The notes: generated by a model from the sequence alone, not told the origin. A DNA stretch of 64,000 nucleotides from Microbacterium sediminis (GCF_004564075.1 NZ_CP038256.1:1426001-1490000), one strand, 5' to 3'; shown: positions 52,075-61,048, counted from the stretch's first letter. Numbers and translations: made by a program.

Positions 52075-55005
52075 TCAGGGGTGGCGCCGCGCACGCAGCA
52101 GGCGGCGCAGCTCGACGCGCGAGGGAAGCCCGAGCTTGTCGAGCGCGTTCGCGACGTGGAACTCCACCGTCCGCGGCGACAGGAACAGCTCGTCGGCGAT
52201 CTCGCGATTCGACAGCCCGTCGCCCACCAGAAGGGCGATCTGGCGCTCCCGCGTGGTGAGCGCATCGAGCGCGGTCGTGTCGACGGCCTCGGCCGGCGCC
52301 GGGGTCGGGGGTGCCGAGCGGCGGGCGCGCAGCCGCTCGGCCAGATCCATCGCGCGGGCGTGCAGGCCCTCGGCGCCGCACCGGTGGAACAGGTTCGCGG
52401 CCCAGGTGACGAGGGCGATGACGTTCTCGCGGTCGGCTCCCACGTCGTCGGCGTTCTCGCACGCGAAGGCCGCGACGTCGAGGGCGAGCACGGCGCGGTG
52501 CAGCCCCAGCCCGTGGACGCGCCGGAGCGCCGGACGCATCGGCGGCAGCGCGTCGACGTGCGCGAGCGCCAGGCGGAACTGATCGCGTGCCGCGGCGCGC
52601 ACGCCGAGCGCCCGCGCGTGCTGGGCACGCACGTGCGCAAGCGCGTAGTCGCGCGCCTCGGGGCTGGCCGGGATGGCGCTCGCCTCCAGGCGGAGCCCGA
52701 GGTCGCCGAGCATCTCCGCACGCCCCGCCTCGTACAGGGCGTGCGCGATGAGCCCGGCGGTGGGCAGGCCGAGGAACCACCAGCCCATGAAGTTGTCGCC
52801 GACCCGCTCCATGGCGATCGCGAAGCGGTCCGCGTCGCCGGCCGCGAGGGCGCCCCAGGCGTGCGCGTAGTCGACGGCCATCGCGACGATCGGCTCGGCG
52901 GCGCGCGGCCCCGACGCCTCGATGCGCCGCAGATGCCGTTCGGCGGCCTCCGTCTCGCCCCGCGCGCCGAGGATCATGGCCGCCACCGCGGCGGCGCACA
53001 GGCTCTCGGTCGACAGGGGCCGCTCGACGGCGTGCGCGAGCGTGACGTCGATCGCCGCCCACGCGTCGTCCCACTGCCCCGCCTCGAAGAGGGTCATCGC
53101 CAGCATGGTGTGGGCGTACAGGTTCACCGGTGCGGCGGTCGGTGCCGTGATGTCGAGCAGCTCCTCGTAGGCCTCCGCGCGCCGACCCATGGAGCGGTGG
53201 CGCGAGGCGGTGAGCATGCGGATGGAGACCTGCGCCGCCTCCGTGCCCGCCTCGCGCCGGAGCGTCTCGAGCACGTCGGGCAGCTGCGCGGCCTGATCCG
53301 CCGCGCCGGCGGCTCCCTCGCCGTCGAAGTCGCGCCACAGCGTCGCGAGCGCCCGGGCCGCGACCGCTCGTCCCCGGATGCCGGGGGCGGCGAGCTCGTG
53401 CTCGGCCTCGGCGATCTGGGCGGGGTCGGCGAGCAGGGCGTCGAGTCCGGCGACGATGCCGGCGAAGGCGGCGGCGAAGCGACCGCGCCCGAGCTGCCCC
53501 GCCGCCATCAGCTGGCTGCCGACCTCGGCCATCTCCTCGGCGAACAGCAGCCGCACGCTCGGCGGCATCGCCGTCGTGCCGCCGGGCGCCGCGATCGTGC
53601 GCAGCTCCGTCACCGAGCCGCCGCGCAGCAGCACGAGCCGGTCTCGCAGCACGGTCCGCAGCGGGCCCTCGGGCAGCGCCTCGATCGGATCCGCCAGCTC
53701 GAGCAGCAACGATGGCGTCCCGGCCCGGCGCGCGGCCTCGGTCGCGGCGAGGATCCCCGCCGGGGTCGGCGCCGCGCGGCAGGCCGCGACGAGCAGGGCG
53801 CTCGCGGCGGCGGCGCGCCCGTCGGCGAGGGCCTCACGACCCGCGGCGAGGAGCGCCGCGGCCAACTCGTCGCGCTGGTCGTCGGTCGGATCGTCCTCCA
53901 TCGCGTGGGCGCGGTGCAGCAGGGCGTCCGGGCCCGAGGCGAGACTCGCCAGCGCGCGATGCAGGGCGGCCCGGCGCTCGCCCGTCATCGCCCGCCGGAT
54001 CGCCCGCGCCACGTTCTCGCGGGCGATCTCGTACCCGCTGCCGGGCGTCGTCCACGTCACCATCCCGCGCGCGAGGAGCGCGTCCCGCGGGATCGGCGCG
54101 CCCGCGAGCCGCTCCAGCTCCGCCGGCGCGAGCGGGCGGCCCGCGAGCGCGAGCGCCTCGTGTGCGGCGCGATGCGGCTGCGGCAGGTCCGCCACCGCGA
54201 GGGCCACGGCGCGATCGAACGCCGCCAGCCGCGGCTCGGCGGCGTCGCGCGCGGCGCACAGGGCGCCGTCGACGGTCCGCTCCGACGGCGGTGCGTGCTC
54301 CAGCCAGCGCGTGAACGCCGCCACGTGGAGGGGCGAGCCGCCCGTGTCGGCATGCACCCGACGGGCGGCGGCCTCGGTGAGCGAGTGGCCGATCCCCCGT
54401 CGCACCACCTCGCGGGTCTCCTCGAGCGTCAGCGGGTCGAGCACCACGTGCGCGGCTCGGGGGCTCGACTGCGCGAGATGCCGGAACCGGCTCTGCAGCA
54501 GCCGGGCCTCCGGGCGCATCGTCGCCACGAGCAGCCCCGGATAGGTGTCGATGGCGCGCAGGACGCGCCACAGCACCTCGGCGGAGGTGTCATCGAGCCA
54601 CTGGATGTCCTCCATCACGACGATCATCGGCTCGGTGACGGAGTTGCAGATCTCGATGTAGGCGTCGACCTGCTCCTGGACCGACATCGTCACCGGCGCC
54701 ACCGGCTCGGCGCCCCAGTGGAACACTCGCCACGCGGCCGCGCCCTGGCGGGGCCGGTCGTGCTCGTCCAGGGGCACGATGAGGAGCGGGAACTCCGTGA
54801 GCGGCGTGAAGGCGGCGTCGATCAGCGCGGACTTGCCGATCCCCGCGGGGCCCTCGATGAGCGCCATCTGCGTCAGACCGCTCGCGGCGCGGTGGGCGTG
54901 CGCCCGGAGCACCGCGATCTCGTCGTCCCGTCCCGCGAAGGCGCCGCCGAGTGCGCCGGAAGCGCGCGCCGGACCACTCTCTGACGCGGGCACGGGCTCG
55001 GACAT
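52075..55005 (-). CDS. large ATP-binding LuxR regulator (LAL/MalT-like), copy 2
   Basis: A 976-residue paralogue of the neighbouring regulator, collinear along its whole length. Walker A is GPAGIGKS near residues 52-59, Walker B is [19 protein letters not shown], the helical middle region follows, and the LuxR domain is [20 protein letters not shown] with [13 protein letters not shown] near the C-terminus. Shared stretches such as GLLVATMRP and RVHGL-LRAVLALD show tandem duplication followed by divergence. GAGGGGGA precedes ATG 55005. A GAACGTTC palindrome at 55021-55028 lies just upstream. Ligand unknown. Confidence 0.9.
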   Translation of the reverse strand: MSEPVPASESGPARASGALGGAFAGRDDEIAVLRAHAHRAASGLTQMALIEGPAGIGKSALIDAAFTPLTEFPLLIVPLDEHDRPRQGAAAWRVFHWGAEPVAPVTMSVQEQVDAYIEICNSVTEPMIVVMEDIQWLDDTSAEVLWRVLRAIDTYPGLLVATMRPEARLLQSRFRHLAQSSPRAAHVVLDPLTLEETREVVRRGIGHSLTEAAARRVHADTGGSPLHVAAFTRWLEHAPPSERTVDGALCAARDAAEPRLAAFDRAVALAVADLPQPHRAAHEALALAGRPLAPAELERLAGAPIPRDALLARGMVTWTTPGSGYEIARENVARAIRRAMTGERRAALHRALASLASGPDALLHRAHAMEDDPTDDQRDELAAALLAAGREALADGRAAAASALLVAACRAAPTPAGILAATEAARRAGTPSLLLELADPIEALPEGPLRTVLRDRLVLLRGGSVTELRTIAAPGGTTAMPPSVRLLFAEEMAEVGSQLMAAGQLGRGRFAAAFAGIVAGLDALLADPAQIAEAEHELAAPGIRGRAVAARALATLWRDFDGEGAAGAADQAAQLPDVLETLRREAGTEAAQVSIRMLTASRHRSMGRRAEAYEELLDITAPTAAPVNLYAHTMLAMTLFEAGQWDDAWAAIDVTLAHAVERPLSTESLCAAAVAAMILGARGETEAAERHLRRIEASGPRAAEPIVAMAVDYAHAWGALAAGDADRFAIAMERVGDNFMGWWFLGLPTAGLIAHALYEAGRAEMLGDLGLRLEASAIPASPEARDYALAHVRAQHARALGVRAAARDQFRLALAHVDALPPMRPALRRVHGLGLHRAVLALDVAAFACENADDVGADRENVIALVTWAANLFHRCGAEGLHARAMDLAERLRARRSAPPTPAPAEAVDTTALDALTTRERQIALLVGDGLSNREIADELFLSPRTVEFHVANALDKLGLPSRVELRRLLRARRHP

Positions 55006-55213
55006 GCGAACATCCCCCTCGAACGTTCCTCGGCCGACCTCCTCGTCGCGCGGCGACGTCGATCATCGCCGACCGGCGCGGGCGGGTGGGGTCCAGCCGG
55101 GCGACGACGGAGGCGGGATCTCCGCGCGTCGGGGAGGGTGCTGAGGCCTCAAGCGTACCCATATACTGCTCGCATCGGGCCCCATTTGCCCCGGCCTACC
55201 CGGGCACACACTG
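55006..55213. other. intergenic region upstream of LuxR copy 2
   Basis: 208 bases with no gene. It contains the eight-base palindrome GAACGTTC at 55021-55028 and an A/T-rich patch, CATATACTGC, at about 55160-55169. The patch reads TATACT on the plus strand and TACGCT at 55152-55157 on the minus strand; the latter could be the -10 of the regulator gene with a leader of about 140 bases. Confidence 0.35.
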
Positions 55214-55288
55214 TGGGGCGGGCGGGACTTGAACCCGCGGATCGTCGAGTTATGAGCTCGCTGCCTTGACCATCTTGGCTACCGCCCC
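55214..55288 (-). tRNA. tRNA-Met (anticodon CAT)
   Basis: A 75-base cloverleaf on the minus strand. Acceptor GGGGCGG/CCGCCCC, D region AGCCAAGATGGTCAAGGCA, anticodon stem CGAG/CTCG with loop CTCATAA, T stem GCGGG/CCCGC with loop TTCAAGT, discriminator A, CCA not encoded. The acceptor and anticodon stem are not those of an initiator. A lysidine-modified tRNA-Ile2 also has CAT and cannot be fully excluded. Confidence 0.9.
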
Positions 55289-55297
55289 GTGGGTCCG

Positions 55298-55303
55298 AGC
55301 CTA
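55298..55303 (-). promoter_or_regulatory. -10 element TAGGCT of tRNA-Met, overlapping a stop codon
   Basis: TAGGCT nine bases before the tRNA. Its TAG (55303-55301) is the stop codon of the upstream transporter gene, the same arrangement as ppgK-rnpB. Confidence 0.6.
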
Positions 55304-56461
55304 CCGCGGCGCGTCGCCGGAGCCCGGCGCGGGAGGGTTGCGGCGGCCGAGCAGATCGTCGGGATCCCGCAGCGCGCGCAGGTCGTCGAGCGGCGTCGAG
55401 GCGGCGCGCGGCTCGTCCCGGATCACGGCGTCGTCCTGATCGAACGCGCGCCGCGACTCGACCGAGCGCGCGGCCGCGTCCACTCCCCCGTCGCTGCCGC
55501 GGGCGATGCCGAGCTTCTGGCTCTCGCTGATCACCTGCGGGTGGTGGCGCGCGAGCAGGAAGACGCCGATCGAGGCGACCACCCCGGCCCCGACGAACAC
55601 GAACAGCGCCCACAGCGGCGCATGCGCCGCCTCGCCGAGGACGAGCGCGCCGATCAGCACGGCGACGATCGGGTCGATCACCGTGAGCCCGGCGATCACG
55701 AGGTCTGGCGGCCCCGACGAGTAGGCGGTCTGCACGAAGTACCCGCCCACCACGGCCGCCGCCACGAGCGCCACGAGGCAGACGATGGTGATCCATTCGA
55801 AGTCGCCGGCCTGGATCCGCTTGATGACGACCTTGGCCAGCGTGGCGACGAACCCGTACAGCACGCCGGCCGCCGTGATGTAGAACAGCGCGCTGAGGCG
55901 CTTGCGCAGCAGCGCCCACGCGCCGCCGAGGACGATGACGACGACGAGCAGGATCGCGAGCACCACGAGCAGCTCGTACTCGCTGAGCGTGCGCTCCGAC
56001 GCGAACATCGCCGCGACGATCACGAACACGAAGATGCCGCCGACGCACAGGCCGATCGCGGTGAGGGACTTGCGGGTGGGCAGGTGCCCGGTGGCCTGCG
56101 CGTTCAGCAGCGTGGTGATCACCAGCGAGACCGCACCCAGCGGCTGGACGACGATGAGCGGCGCCACGGCGAGGGCGCTGAGCTGGCAGAGGATCGCGAA
56201 GCCGAGCAGCACCGTGCCGATGAGCCACGAGGGCCGCCGCAGCAGCCGCAGCAGGTGCAGGGCGCCCAGGCCGGTCTCGCCGGTCTCGCCCGAGAGGGTC
56301 TCGACCTTGCGCACGCCGCGGCTCTGGAACTGCGCGCCGAGCGACATGAACACGGCGCCCGCGAGGGCGAGCGGGATGCCCAGCAGCAGCCCGGGGTTCT
56401 GGAAGGCCCCGACGAACTGCTCGCCGACGTCTGCCGCTCCCGGTGCGATCCCCCCATACAC
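55301..56461 (-). CDS. DMT-superfamily (NIPA/EamA-like) transporter
   Basis: A 386-residue membrane protein with about nine to ten helices in residues 20-310. The internal pattern, with LVVVQPLGAVSLVITTLLNA-like (APLIVVQPLGAVSLVITTLL) and DLVIAGLTVIDPIVAVLIGA segments, is seen in NIPA-type members proposed to move Mg2+. A hydrophilic tail of about 70 residues follows (SQKLGIARGSDGGVDAAARS and on). The GTG at 56461 is seven bases after TAGGCT at 56469-56474, indicating a leaderless message. The TAG stop lies within the tRNA-Met promoter. Substrate not certain. Confidence 0.82.
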   Translation of the reverse strand: MYGGIAPGAADVGEQFVGAFQNPGLLLGIPLALAGAVFMSLGAQFQSRGVRKVETLSGETGETGLGALHLLRLLRRPSWLIGTVLLGFAILCQLSALAVAPLIVVQPLGAVSLVITTLLNAQATGHLPTRKSLTAIGLCVGGIFVFVIVAAMFASERTLSEYELLVVLAILLVVVIVLGGAWALLRKRLSALFYITAAGVLYGFVATLAKVVIKRIQAGDFEWITIVCLVALVAAAVVGGYFVQTAYSSGPPDLVIAGLTVIDPIVAVLIGALVLGEAAHAPLWALFVFVGAGVVASIGVFLLARHHPQVISESQKLGIARGSDGGVDAAARSVESRRAFDQDDAVIRDEPRAASTPLDDLRALRDPDDLLGRRNPPAPGSGDAPR

Positions 56462-56468
56462 GTCTTCG

Positions 56469-56474
56469 AGCCTA
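56469..56474 (-). promoter_or_regulatory. -10 element TAGGCT of the transporter gene
   Basis: TAGGCT seven bases before GTG 56461. Confidence 0.55.
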
Positions 56475-56545
56475 GGCCACGCGGCCCGCCGCGACCGGGT
56501 GCGACGGGGCCTCGGCGGCCAAGTCGCGTGCCCGCGGCGGCACCG

Positions 56546-58165
56546 TCAGCGGTCGTCGCGGCGGAACGCGTCGGGAAGGACGCGCGCGTGCAGCTCCTCG
56601 AACGTCGCCGCCTGTGCGCGGGCGCGATCGGCGAGATCGCGGAACGTCTCGACCGGCAGCCCGAGGTCCGGGGCGAGCGCAGCGAGGGTCTCCCACCCGC
56701 CGAGCTTGCCGATCACCGCGCTCCGCATGAGCTCCAGCTCGAGCACTGGTGTCATGGGCGATCCGGTGACGCGACCGTTCGTCTTGAGCCGACCGGCGCG
56801 CTCCGCGAGCCAGGCCACCGCCTGCCGGTAGGGCCTCCGGCGCAGCTCCAGGCCCGAGATCAGCTCGCGCAGGAACGTCCGCTCCGCCGCGATCTCGTCG
56901 GCGATGCGCCCGAGATCCGGGCTCAGCTCCGTGTCGGCGAAGGCCGTCGCCATCCGCCGGATGCGCGCCACGCCCGCCGTCGCGCCGGTGAGGTGGTCCG
57001 ACAGATACAGCCCGAGCAGCTCGCGGTCGATGCCGACCGGCACCCGATGCCCGTCCGCCGCCGTCGTGGGCGCATCCGAACGGCCGGCCGGGACGTCGCC
57101 CGGCGGCAGCTGGTCGTGCGGCCAGCGGCGCCGGGGGCGCATCGGGGCGCTCGCGGTGCCCGTGCCGTCGGCGATCGCGCGCAGCACCTCCCGCAGCGTC
57201 TCGGCGGCGCCGTGGCTCGGCGCCCATCCCAGCTCGTCGCGGGCGCGCGCGGTGTCCATCACCGGCACGCGCATCGCCATGTCGAGCCAGCCGGGGTCGG
57301 CGGCGACGGCGTGCAGCCGCCACGCCGCGTGCAGGAGCGGCCGCAGCGCGGCCGGCGGGACCGGCACGTGTCGTCCGTGGTCCACGATCGCCGCGATCGC
57401 CTCCGCATCGAGGACCGGTTCGGTGGCGATGTTGAACGCGCCGTCGGCCCCGCCGACGACGATCCGCCGATACGCATCGGCGAGGTCGTCGCCGTGCACC
57501 ACCTGCATCCGCAGGCCCGCCGGCAGCGGGAGGATCGGCAGGGTTCCCGGCCGCAGCAGGCGCGGCGGCACGAGCGCGCCGACGAACAGCCGCGTGATCT
57601 GCGCCCCGGCGTAGCCGTCGAAGACGAGCGCGGGGCGCACGCGGGCCACGGACAGGCCCCGCGCCTCGGCGTCGTCGAGCACGCGCTCCTGATCCGCCTT
57701 GTCCGCGGAGTAGTGGGAGCTGCGGATGCCCTGCGTCGGCCAGGACTCGTCGCGGCGGTCGTCGTCGCGCACGCCGGAGTACGCGCCGACGGACGACGCG
57801 CACACCAGCCGGCCGACGCCCGCTCGCTCCATCGCCGCGACGACGCGGCGGGTGCCGTCGACGTTCGTGCGCCGCAGCAGCTCGCGGTTGCGGTTCGGCT
57901 GGATGAGCCAGGCGAGATGCACGACCACATCCACGCCCACGAGCGCCTCCGCGAGCCGCGCCACCGCGCGCTCCTCGCCCGCCGCGTCCGCCGTCGGCAC
58001 CGCGATGTCGATGCGCTCCCAGCGCGCCGCGCGGTACGGATCACGCGTGACGTCGGGCAGGCGGCGCGCGATGCCCACGATGTCGTCGACCTGCGGCTCG
58101 TCCCCGAGCGCGCGCAGCAGGGCCGTGCCCACGTGTCCGCTCGCGCCGATGATGGCGACCTTCAT
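56546..58165 (-). CDS. NAD(P)-dependent epimerase/dehydratase fused to a C-terminal helical domain
   Basis: A 539-residue protein. Residues 1-325 are an extended SDR: GASGHVGTALL binds the dinucleotide, CASSVGAYSG supplies the Ser, HYSADKADQE is the YxxxK pair, and RVRPALVFDGYAGAQI, MQVVHGDDLADAY and FNIATEPVLDAEAI follow the epimerase pattern. After a Pro/Arg-rich linker (RPRRRWPHDQLPPGDVPAGR), residues 385-539 are mainly alpha-helical (IDRELLGLYLSDHLTGATAG, LGRIADEIAAERTFLRELIS, LELELMRSAVIGKLGGWETL), resembling a four-helix bundle. The second domain is not recognised with certainty. Substrate unknown. The whole is about 200 residues longer than ordinary family members. Confidence 0.8.
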   Translation of the reverse strand: MKVAIIGASGHVGTALLRALGDEPQVDDIVGIARRLPDVTRDPYRAARWERIDIAVPTADAAGEERAVARLAEALVGVDVVVHLAWLIQPNRNRELLRRTNVDGTRRVVAAMERAGVGRLVCASSVGAYSGVRDDDRRDESWPTQGIRSSHYSADKADQERVLDDAEARGLSVARVRPALVFDGYAGAQITRLFVGALVPPRLLRPGTLPILPLPAGLRMQVVHGDDLADAYRRIVVGGADGAFNIATEPVLDAEAIAAIVDHGRHVPVPPAALRPLLHAAWRLHAVAADPGWLDMAMRVPVMDTARARDELGWAPSHGAAETLREVLRAIADGTGTASAPMRPRRRWPHDQLPPGDVPAGRSDAPTTAADGHRVPVGIDRELLGLYLSDHLTGATAGVARIRRMATAFADTELSPDLGRIADEIAAERTFLRELISGLELRRRPYRQAVAWLAERAGRLKTNGRVTGSPMTPVLELELMRSAVIGKLGGWETLAALAPDLGLPVETFRDLADRARAQAATFEELHARVLPDAFRRDDR

Positions 58166-58230
58166 CCCGCGCCTCCTCCCGTGCTCCCTCACGATCGTGC
58201 GGCACGGCCGTGCCGGGCCGAAGGGGCTTG

Positions 58231-58773
58231 TCAGCGGGCGGCGCCGCGAGTAGGACCGCCCCCGCGGGGCACGGTGACGAGGTCCACGTCCACGATGCGC
58301 CCGGCGTCGACGGCGACGGTCATCATCGTGCACACCGGCTGACGGCGCCGATCGGTCGGCGAACCCGGGTTGAGCAGCCGCATCCCGCCCGGCGTGACGC
58401 TGTCCCACGGGATGTGACTGTGCCCGAAGACGACGAGATCGGGCCGGTCGTCGCCCGCGAACGCCGCGTCCAGTCGGCTCTCCCGGCCCGTCGCCGGTCC
58501 CGTCTCGTGCACCACCGCGATCCGCAGCCCGTCGATCTCCGCCCGCGCGACCTCCGGCAGCCGGGCGCGCAGGTCCGGGCCGTCGTTGTTCCCATGCACC
58601 GCGACGAGCCGCGCGGCGCGATCCTCGATCGCCTCGAGCGTGGCCAGGTCCACCCAGTCGCCCGCATGGACGACGACGTCGGCGTCGTCGATCGCGCGCC
58701 AGACGGCATCGGGCAGGCGCTTCGCGCGCAGCGGCACGTGCGTGTCGGCGAGGAGGAGCACGCTCGTGGTCAT
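58231..58773 (-). CDS. metallophosphoesterase, YfcE/MJ0936 type
   Basis: A 180-residue calcineurin-like phosphoesterase of the small phosphodiesterase class. Metal ligands lie in LLLADTHVP, VVHAGDWVDL, VHGNNDGPDL and VVFGHSHIPW; a histidine is present in AVVHETGPATG. These enzymes hydrolyse phosphodiesters with two divalent metals. ATG 58773 is six bases after CAGGAT at 58780-58785, with GGAGGC between, so leaderless or extremely short leader. Divergent from def. Confidence 0.9.
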   Translation of the reverse strand: MTTSVLLLADTHVPLRAKRLPDAVWRAIDDADVVVHAGDWVDLATLEAIEDRAARLVAVHGNNDGPDLRARLPEVARAEIDGLRIAVVHETGPATGRESRLDAAFAGDDRPDLVVFGHSHIPWDSVTPGGMRLLNPGSPTDRRRQPVCTMMTVAVDAGRIVDVDLVTVPRGGGPTRGAAR

Positions 58774-58779
58774 GCCTCC

Positions 58780-58785
58780 ATCCTG
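58780..58785 (-). promoter_or_regulatory. -10 element CAGGAT of the phosphoesterase gene
   Basis: CAGGAT six bases before ATG 58773, the same hexamer and spacing as the sensor kinase gene. Confidence 0.5.
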
Positions 58786-58819
58786 CCCGGCCGGAGCGGG
58801 ATCGGTCAGGCGGCGAACG

Positions 58820-58825
58820 TAGGCT
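58820..58825 (+). promoter_or_regulatory. -10 element TAGGCT of def
   Basis: TAGGCT six bases before ATG 58832, with GGGAGG between. Confidence 0.55.
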
Positions 58826-58831
58826 GGGAGG

Positions 58832-59398
58832 ATGGCCATCCTCCCCATCCGCATCTGGGGCGACACCGTGCTGCACGCCGTCGCCGCGCCCGTCGACGAG
58901 ATCACCGACGAGATCCGCCCCCTCGTGGCGGACATGTTCGAGACGATGGATGCCGCACCCGGCGTGGGCCTGGCGGCCCCGCAGGTGGGCGTCGGCCTGC
59001 GCATCTACACGTACTCGTACGAGGACGACGAGGGGGCACCCTGGCGCGGCGTGGTGATCAACCCGGAGCTGTGGATGACGCCGCCCGAGCCGGGCGAGCC
59101 GGACGAGGACACCGAGTCCGAGGGCTGCCTCTCGTTCCCGGGCGAGCGCTTCCCGCTGCGCCGCAGCGACCGCGTGATCGTGACGGGCATCGACCTCGAC
59201 GGCGAGCCCGTGCGCATCGAGGTCGACGGCTGGCGCGCCCGCATCATGCAGCACGAGTTCGATCACCTCAACGGCGTGATCTACATCGACCGGATCTCGG
59301 ACGGCGACTGGAAGACCGCGCAGAAGATCTCCAAGAAGCGCGGCTGGGGCCGCCCGGGCGTGAGCTGGACCCCGGGCGTCGACGACCTGGAGGCCTGA
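58832..59398 (+). CDS. def: peptide deformylase
   Basis: A 188-residue deformylase, which removes the formyl group from new polypeptides. The three signature motifs are complete: GVGLAAPQVG, EGCLSFPG (metal-binding Cys) and MQHEFDHLNG (two His and the catalytic Glu). An insertion of acidic residues (MTPPEPGEPDEDTE) precedes the second motif, as is usual in actinobacteria. The ATG at 58832 follows TAGGCT by six bases; the mRNA is probably leaderless. Confidence 0.96.
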   Translation: MAILPIRIWGDTVLHAVAAPVDEITDEIRPLVADMFETMDAAPGVGLAAPQVGVGLRIYTYSYEDDEGAPWRGVVINPELWMTPPEPGEPDEDTESEGCLSFPGERFPLRRSDRVIVTGIDLDGEPVRIEVDGWRARIMQHEFDHLNGVIYIDRISDGDWKTAQKISKKRGWGRPGVSWTPGVDDLEA

Positions 59399-59587
59399 CC
59401 GGCCGCCCGGTCTTCCCCGCGTCGGCGCGGCCCTGCTCGCGCGCCGGGCGCGCTGCCCGGTGAGCCTCGGGCACCGACAACCCAGGGTTCGAACGCGCGT
59501 CGGTGACGGACTACCGACGATTCACACGCGGTTCATGCGGGGCCGCTCGGCTGAGGACGTTCCGTCGTTCTCCGCTGAAAGGACCCG

Positions 59588-60868
59588 ATGTCCCTCTCGT
59601 TGCGTTCTCGGACCACCCGCCTGCTCGCCGCGGGCCTCACCGCGGCCGCCGCCCTCGGGCTCGCCCTCACGGCGCCGGCCGGCGCCGCGGTCGAGCCGCC
59701 GCCCTACAGCGGCGAGCCGCTCGACGGTCGCATCACCGTCGTCGCACATCGCGGCGCGTCGTCGTACGTGCCCGAGCACACCTTCCCGGCGAACGACCTC
59801 GCGATCGAGATGGACGCCGACATGCTCGAGTGCGACGTCATGCTCACCGAGGACGAGCAGCTCGTGTGCCTCCACGACACCACCATCGACCGCACCGCCC
59901 GCGACCCCGAGACGGGCGAGCGCCTCACCGGCAGCGTCGACAGCTACACCCTCGCCGAACTGCGCGCGATGGACTGGGGCCTATGGAAGGGCGAGGAGTT
60001 CGCCGGCGCGACGATCATGCCGCTGGCCGAGCAGCTCATGTGCTACCGGGCGATCAACCCCGACATCCGCTTCCACCTCGAGACGAAGCCGAGCTCGCCC
60101 GTGGGCGACCAGCTGCTCGTCGACCTGCTCGACCGCCTCGGCTTCATCCACGAGGGCGCACAGCCCGACCCGCAGCACGATCAGGTGATGATCCAGTCGT
60201 TCCACGCCGACAGCCTGCGGCGCATCAAGGCGATCGAGCCCTCGCTGGCGACCGCCTACCTCGGCGTCACCTTCCCCGAGGGCACGATCGTGCCCGACAC
60301 CTACGACGCGGTCGCGCCGAACTACAAGCAGATCCTCGAGGACCCGGCGTTCGTGGGCCGCATGCACGAGCAGGGCATCCCCGTGCACACGTGGACGGTC
60401 GACGACCGCGCCGTGATGGACACCCTCATCGGCTACGGCGTCGACGGCATCTTCTCGAACAAGCCCGACGTGGCGCGCGCCGCGGTCGACGAGGCCGGGC
60501 TCGGCATCCCCGCGTCCGAGCGCGGCAACCCGGACGCGTTCGCGCACGGCTGCGAGGGCATCGCCGGCACCGTGCACAGCATCGACGACGTCCCCATCAC
60601 GCCGGCCGCGATCGTGGGCGACGCACCCGGCATCGTCCAGCCCGGCCGCACCGTTCCGGTCCCGTTCGAGCTCGACCTGCGCGGCGGCGACGACGCCGGC
60701 GCCGTCCAGGCCGAGGTCACCCGTCCCGACGGCAGCGTCATCGCCGCCGAGATCCGCGGCGGGAACATCCTCGTCCACACGGCGCAGGCGCTTCCCGGCA
60801 CCTACACGATCGAGGTGCAGGACGAGGTCGGCTTCGCGATCGGCGAGGGCACGATCACGACCCGCTGA
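59588..60868 (+). CDS. secreted glycerophosphodiester phosphodiesterase
   Basis: A 426-residue exported GDPD. Signal peptide TTRLLAAGLTAAAALGLALT ends in AGAA. The catalytic domain at 45-330 has VVAHRGASSYVPEHT, the metal site LECDVMLTEDEQLVCLHDTT, HLETKPSSPVGDQLL and IPVHTWTVDDRAVMDTLIGY followed by GVDGIFSNKPD. A C-terminal 110-residue beta-rich extension follows (PFELDLRGGDDAGAVQAEV, TYTIEVQDEVGFAIG), probably a domain of surface-protein type. It starts after GAAAGGACCC. It may feed phosphate or glycerol phosphate uptake from lipid head groups or teichoic-type polymers. A strong terminator follows. Confidence 0.93.
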   Translation: MSLSLRSRTTRLLAAGLTAAAALGLALTAPAGAAVEPPPYSGEPLDGRITVVAHRGASSYVPEHTFPANDLAIEMDADMLECDVMLTEDEQLVCLHDTTIDRTARDPETGERLTGSVDSYTLAELRAMDWGLWKGEEFAGATIMPLAEQLMCYRAINPDIRFHLETKPSSPVGDQLLVDLLDRLGFIHEGAQPDPQHDQVMIQSFHADSLRRIKAIEPSLATAYLGVTFPEGTIVPDTYDAVAPNYKQILEDPAFVGRMHEQGIPVHTWTVDDRAVMDTLIGYGVDGIFSNKPDVARAAVDEAGLGIPASERGNPDAFAHGCEGIAGTVHSIDDVPITPAAIVGDAPGIVQPGRTVPVPFELDLRGGDDAGAVQAEVTRPDGSVIAAEIRGGNILVHTAQALPGTYTIEVQDEVGFAIGEGTITTR

Positions 60869-60881
60869 CCGCCCCAGATGC

Positions 60882-60915
60882 AAGAAGACCCCCACGAACT
60901 CGTGGGGGTCTTCTT
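60882..60915 (+). terminator. rho-independent terminator after the secreted GDPD gene
   Basis: AAGAAGACCCCCACGA pairs with TCGTGGGGGTCTTCTT around a very short loop, then CGCTT. Strong, and bidirectional in principle, so it may also end the tRNA-Asn transcript. Confidence 0.85.
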
Positions 60916-60919
60916 CGCT

Positions 60920-60995
60920 TGGCTCCCCGGCTTGGACTCGAACCAAGAACCTGCCGGTTAACAGCCGGCTGCTCTGCCAATTGAGCTACCGAGGA
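60920..60995 (-). tRNA. tRNA-Asn (anticodon GTT)
   Basis: A 76-base cloverleaf on the minus strand including an encoded CCA. Acceptor TCCTCGG/CCGGGGA, D arm TAGCTCAATTGGCAGAGCA, anticodon stem GCCGG/CCGGC with loop CTGTTAA, T loop TTCGAGT, discriminator G. Confidence 0.96.
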
Positions 60996-61024
60996 ATGCT
61001 GTCCGCTCTCGCGGCAACTAGAAA

Positions 61025-61030
61025 ATCTTA
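61025..61030 (-). promoter_or_regulatory. -10 element TAAGAT of tRNA-Asn
   Basis: TAAGAT on the minus strand within an unusually AT-rich stretch, about 29 bases before the mature tRNA. This leader is longer than that of the other two tRNA genes. Confidence 0.5.
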
Positions 61031-61048
61031 GCAAACATCAGAGCGTGC

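Noticed and set aside
44138..55000. Very long plus-strand frames (about 1100-1500 codons) opposite the surface-protein and LuxR genes
   Set aside because: They are Arg/Gly/His-rich, lack start signals and mirror the codon pattern of the minus-strand genes, which have clear domains.
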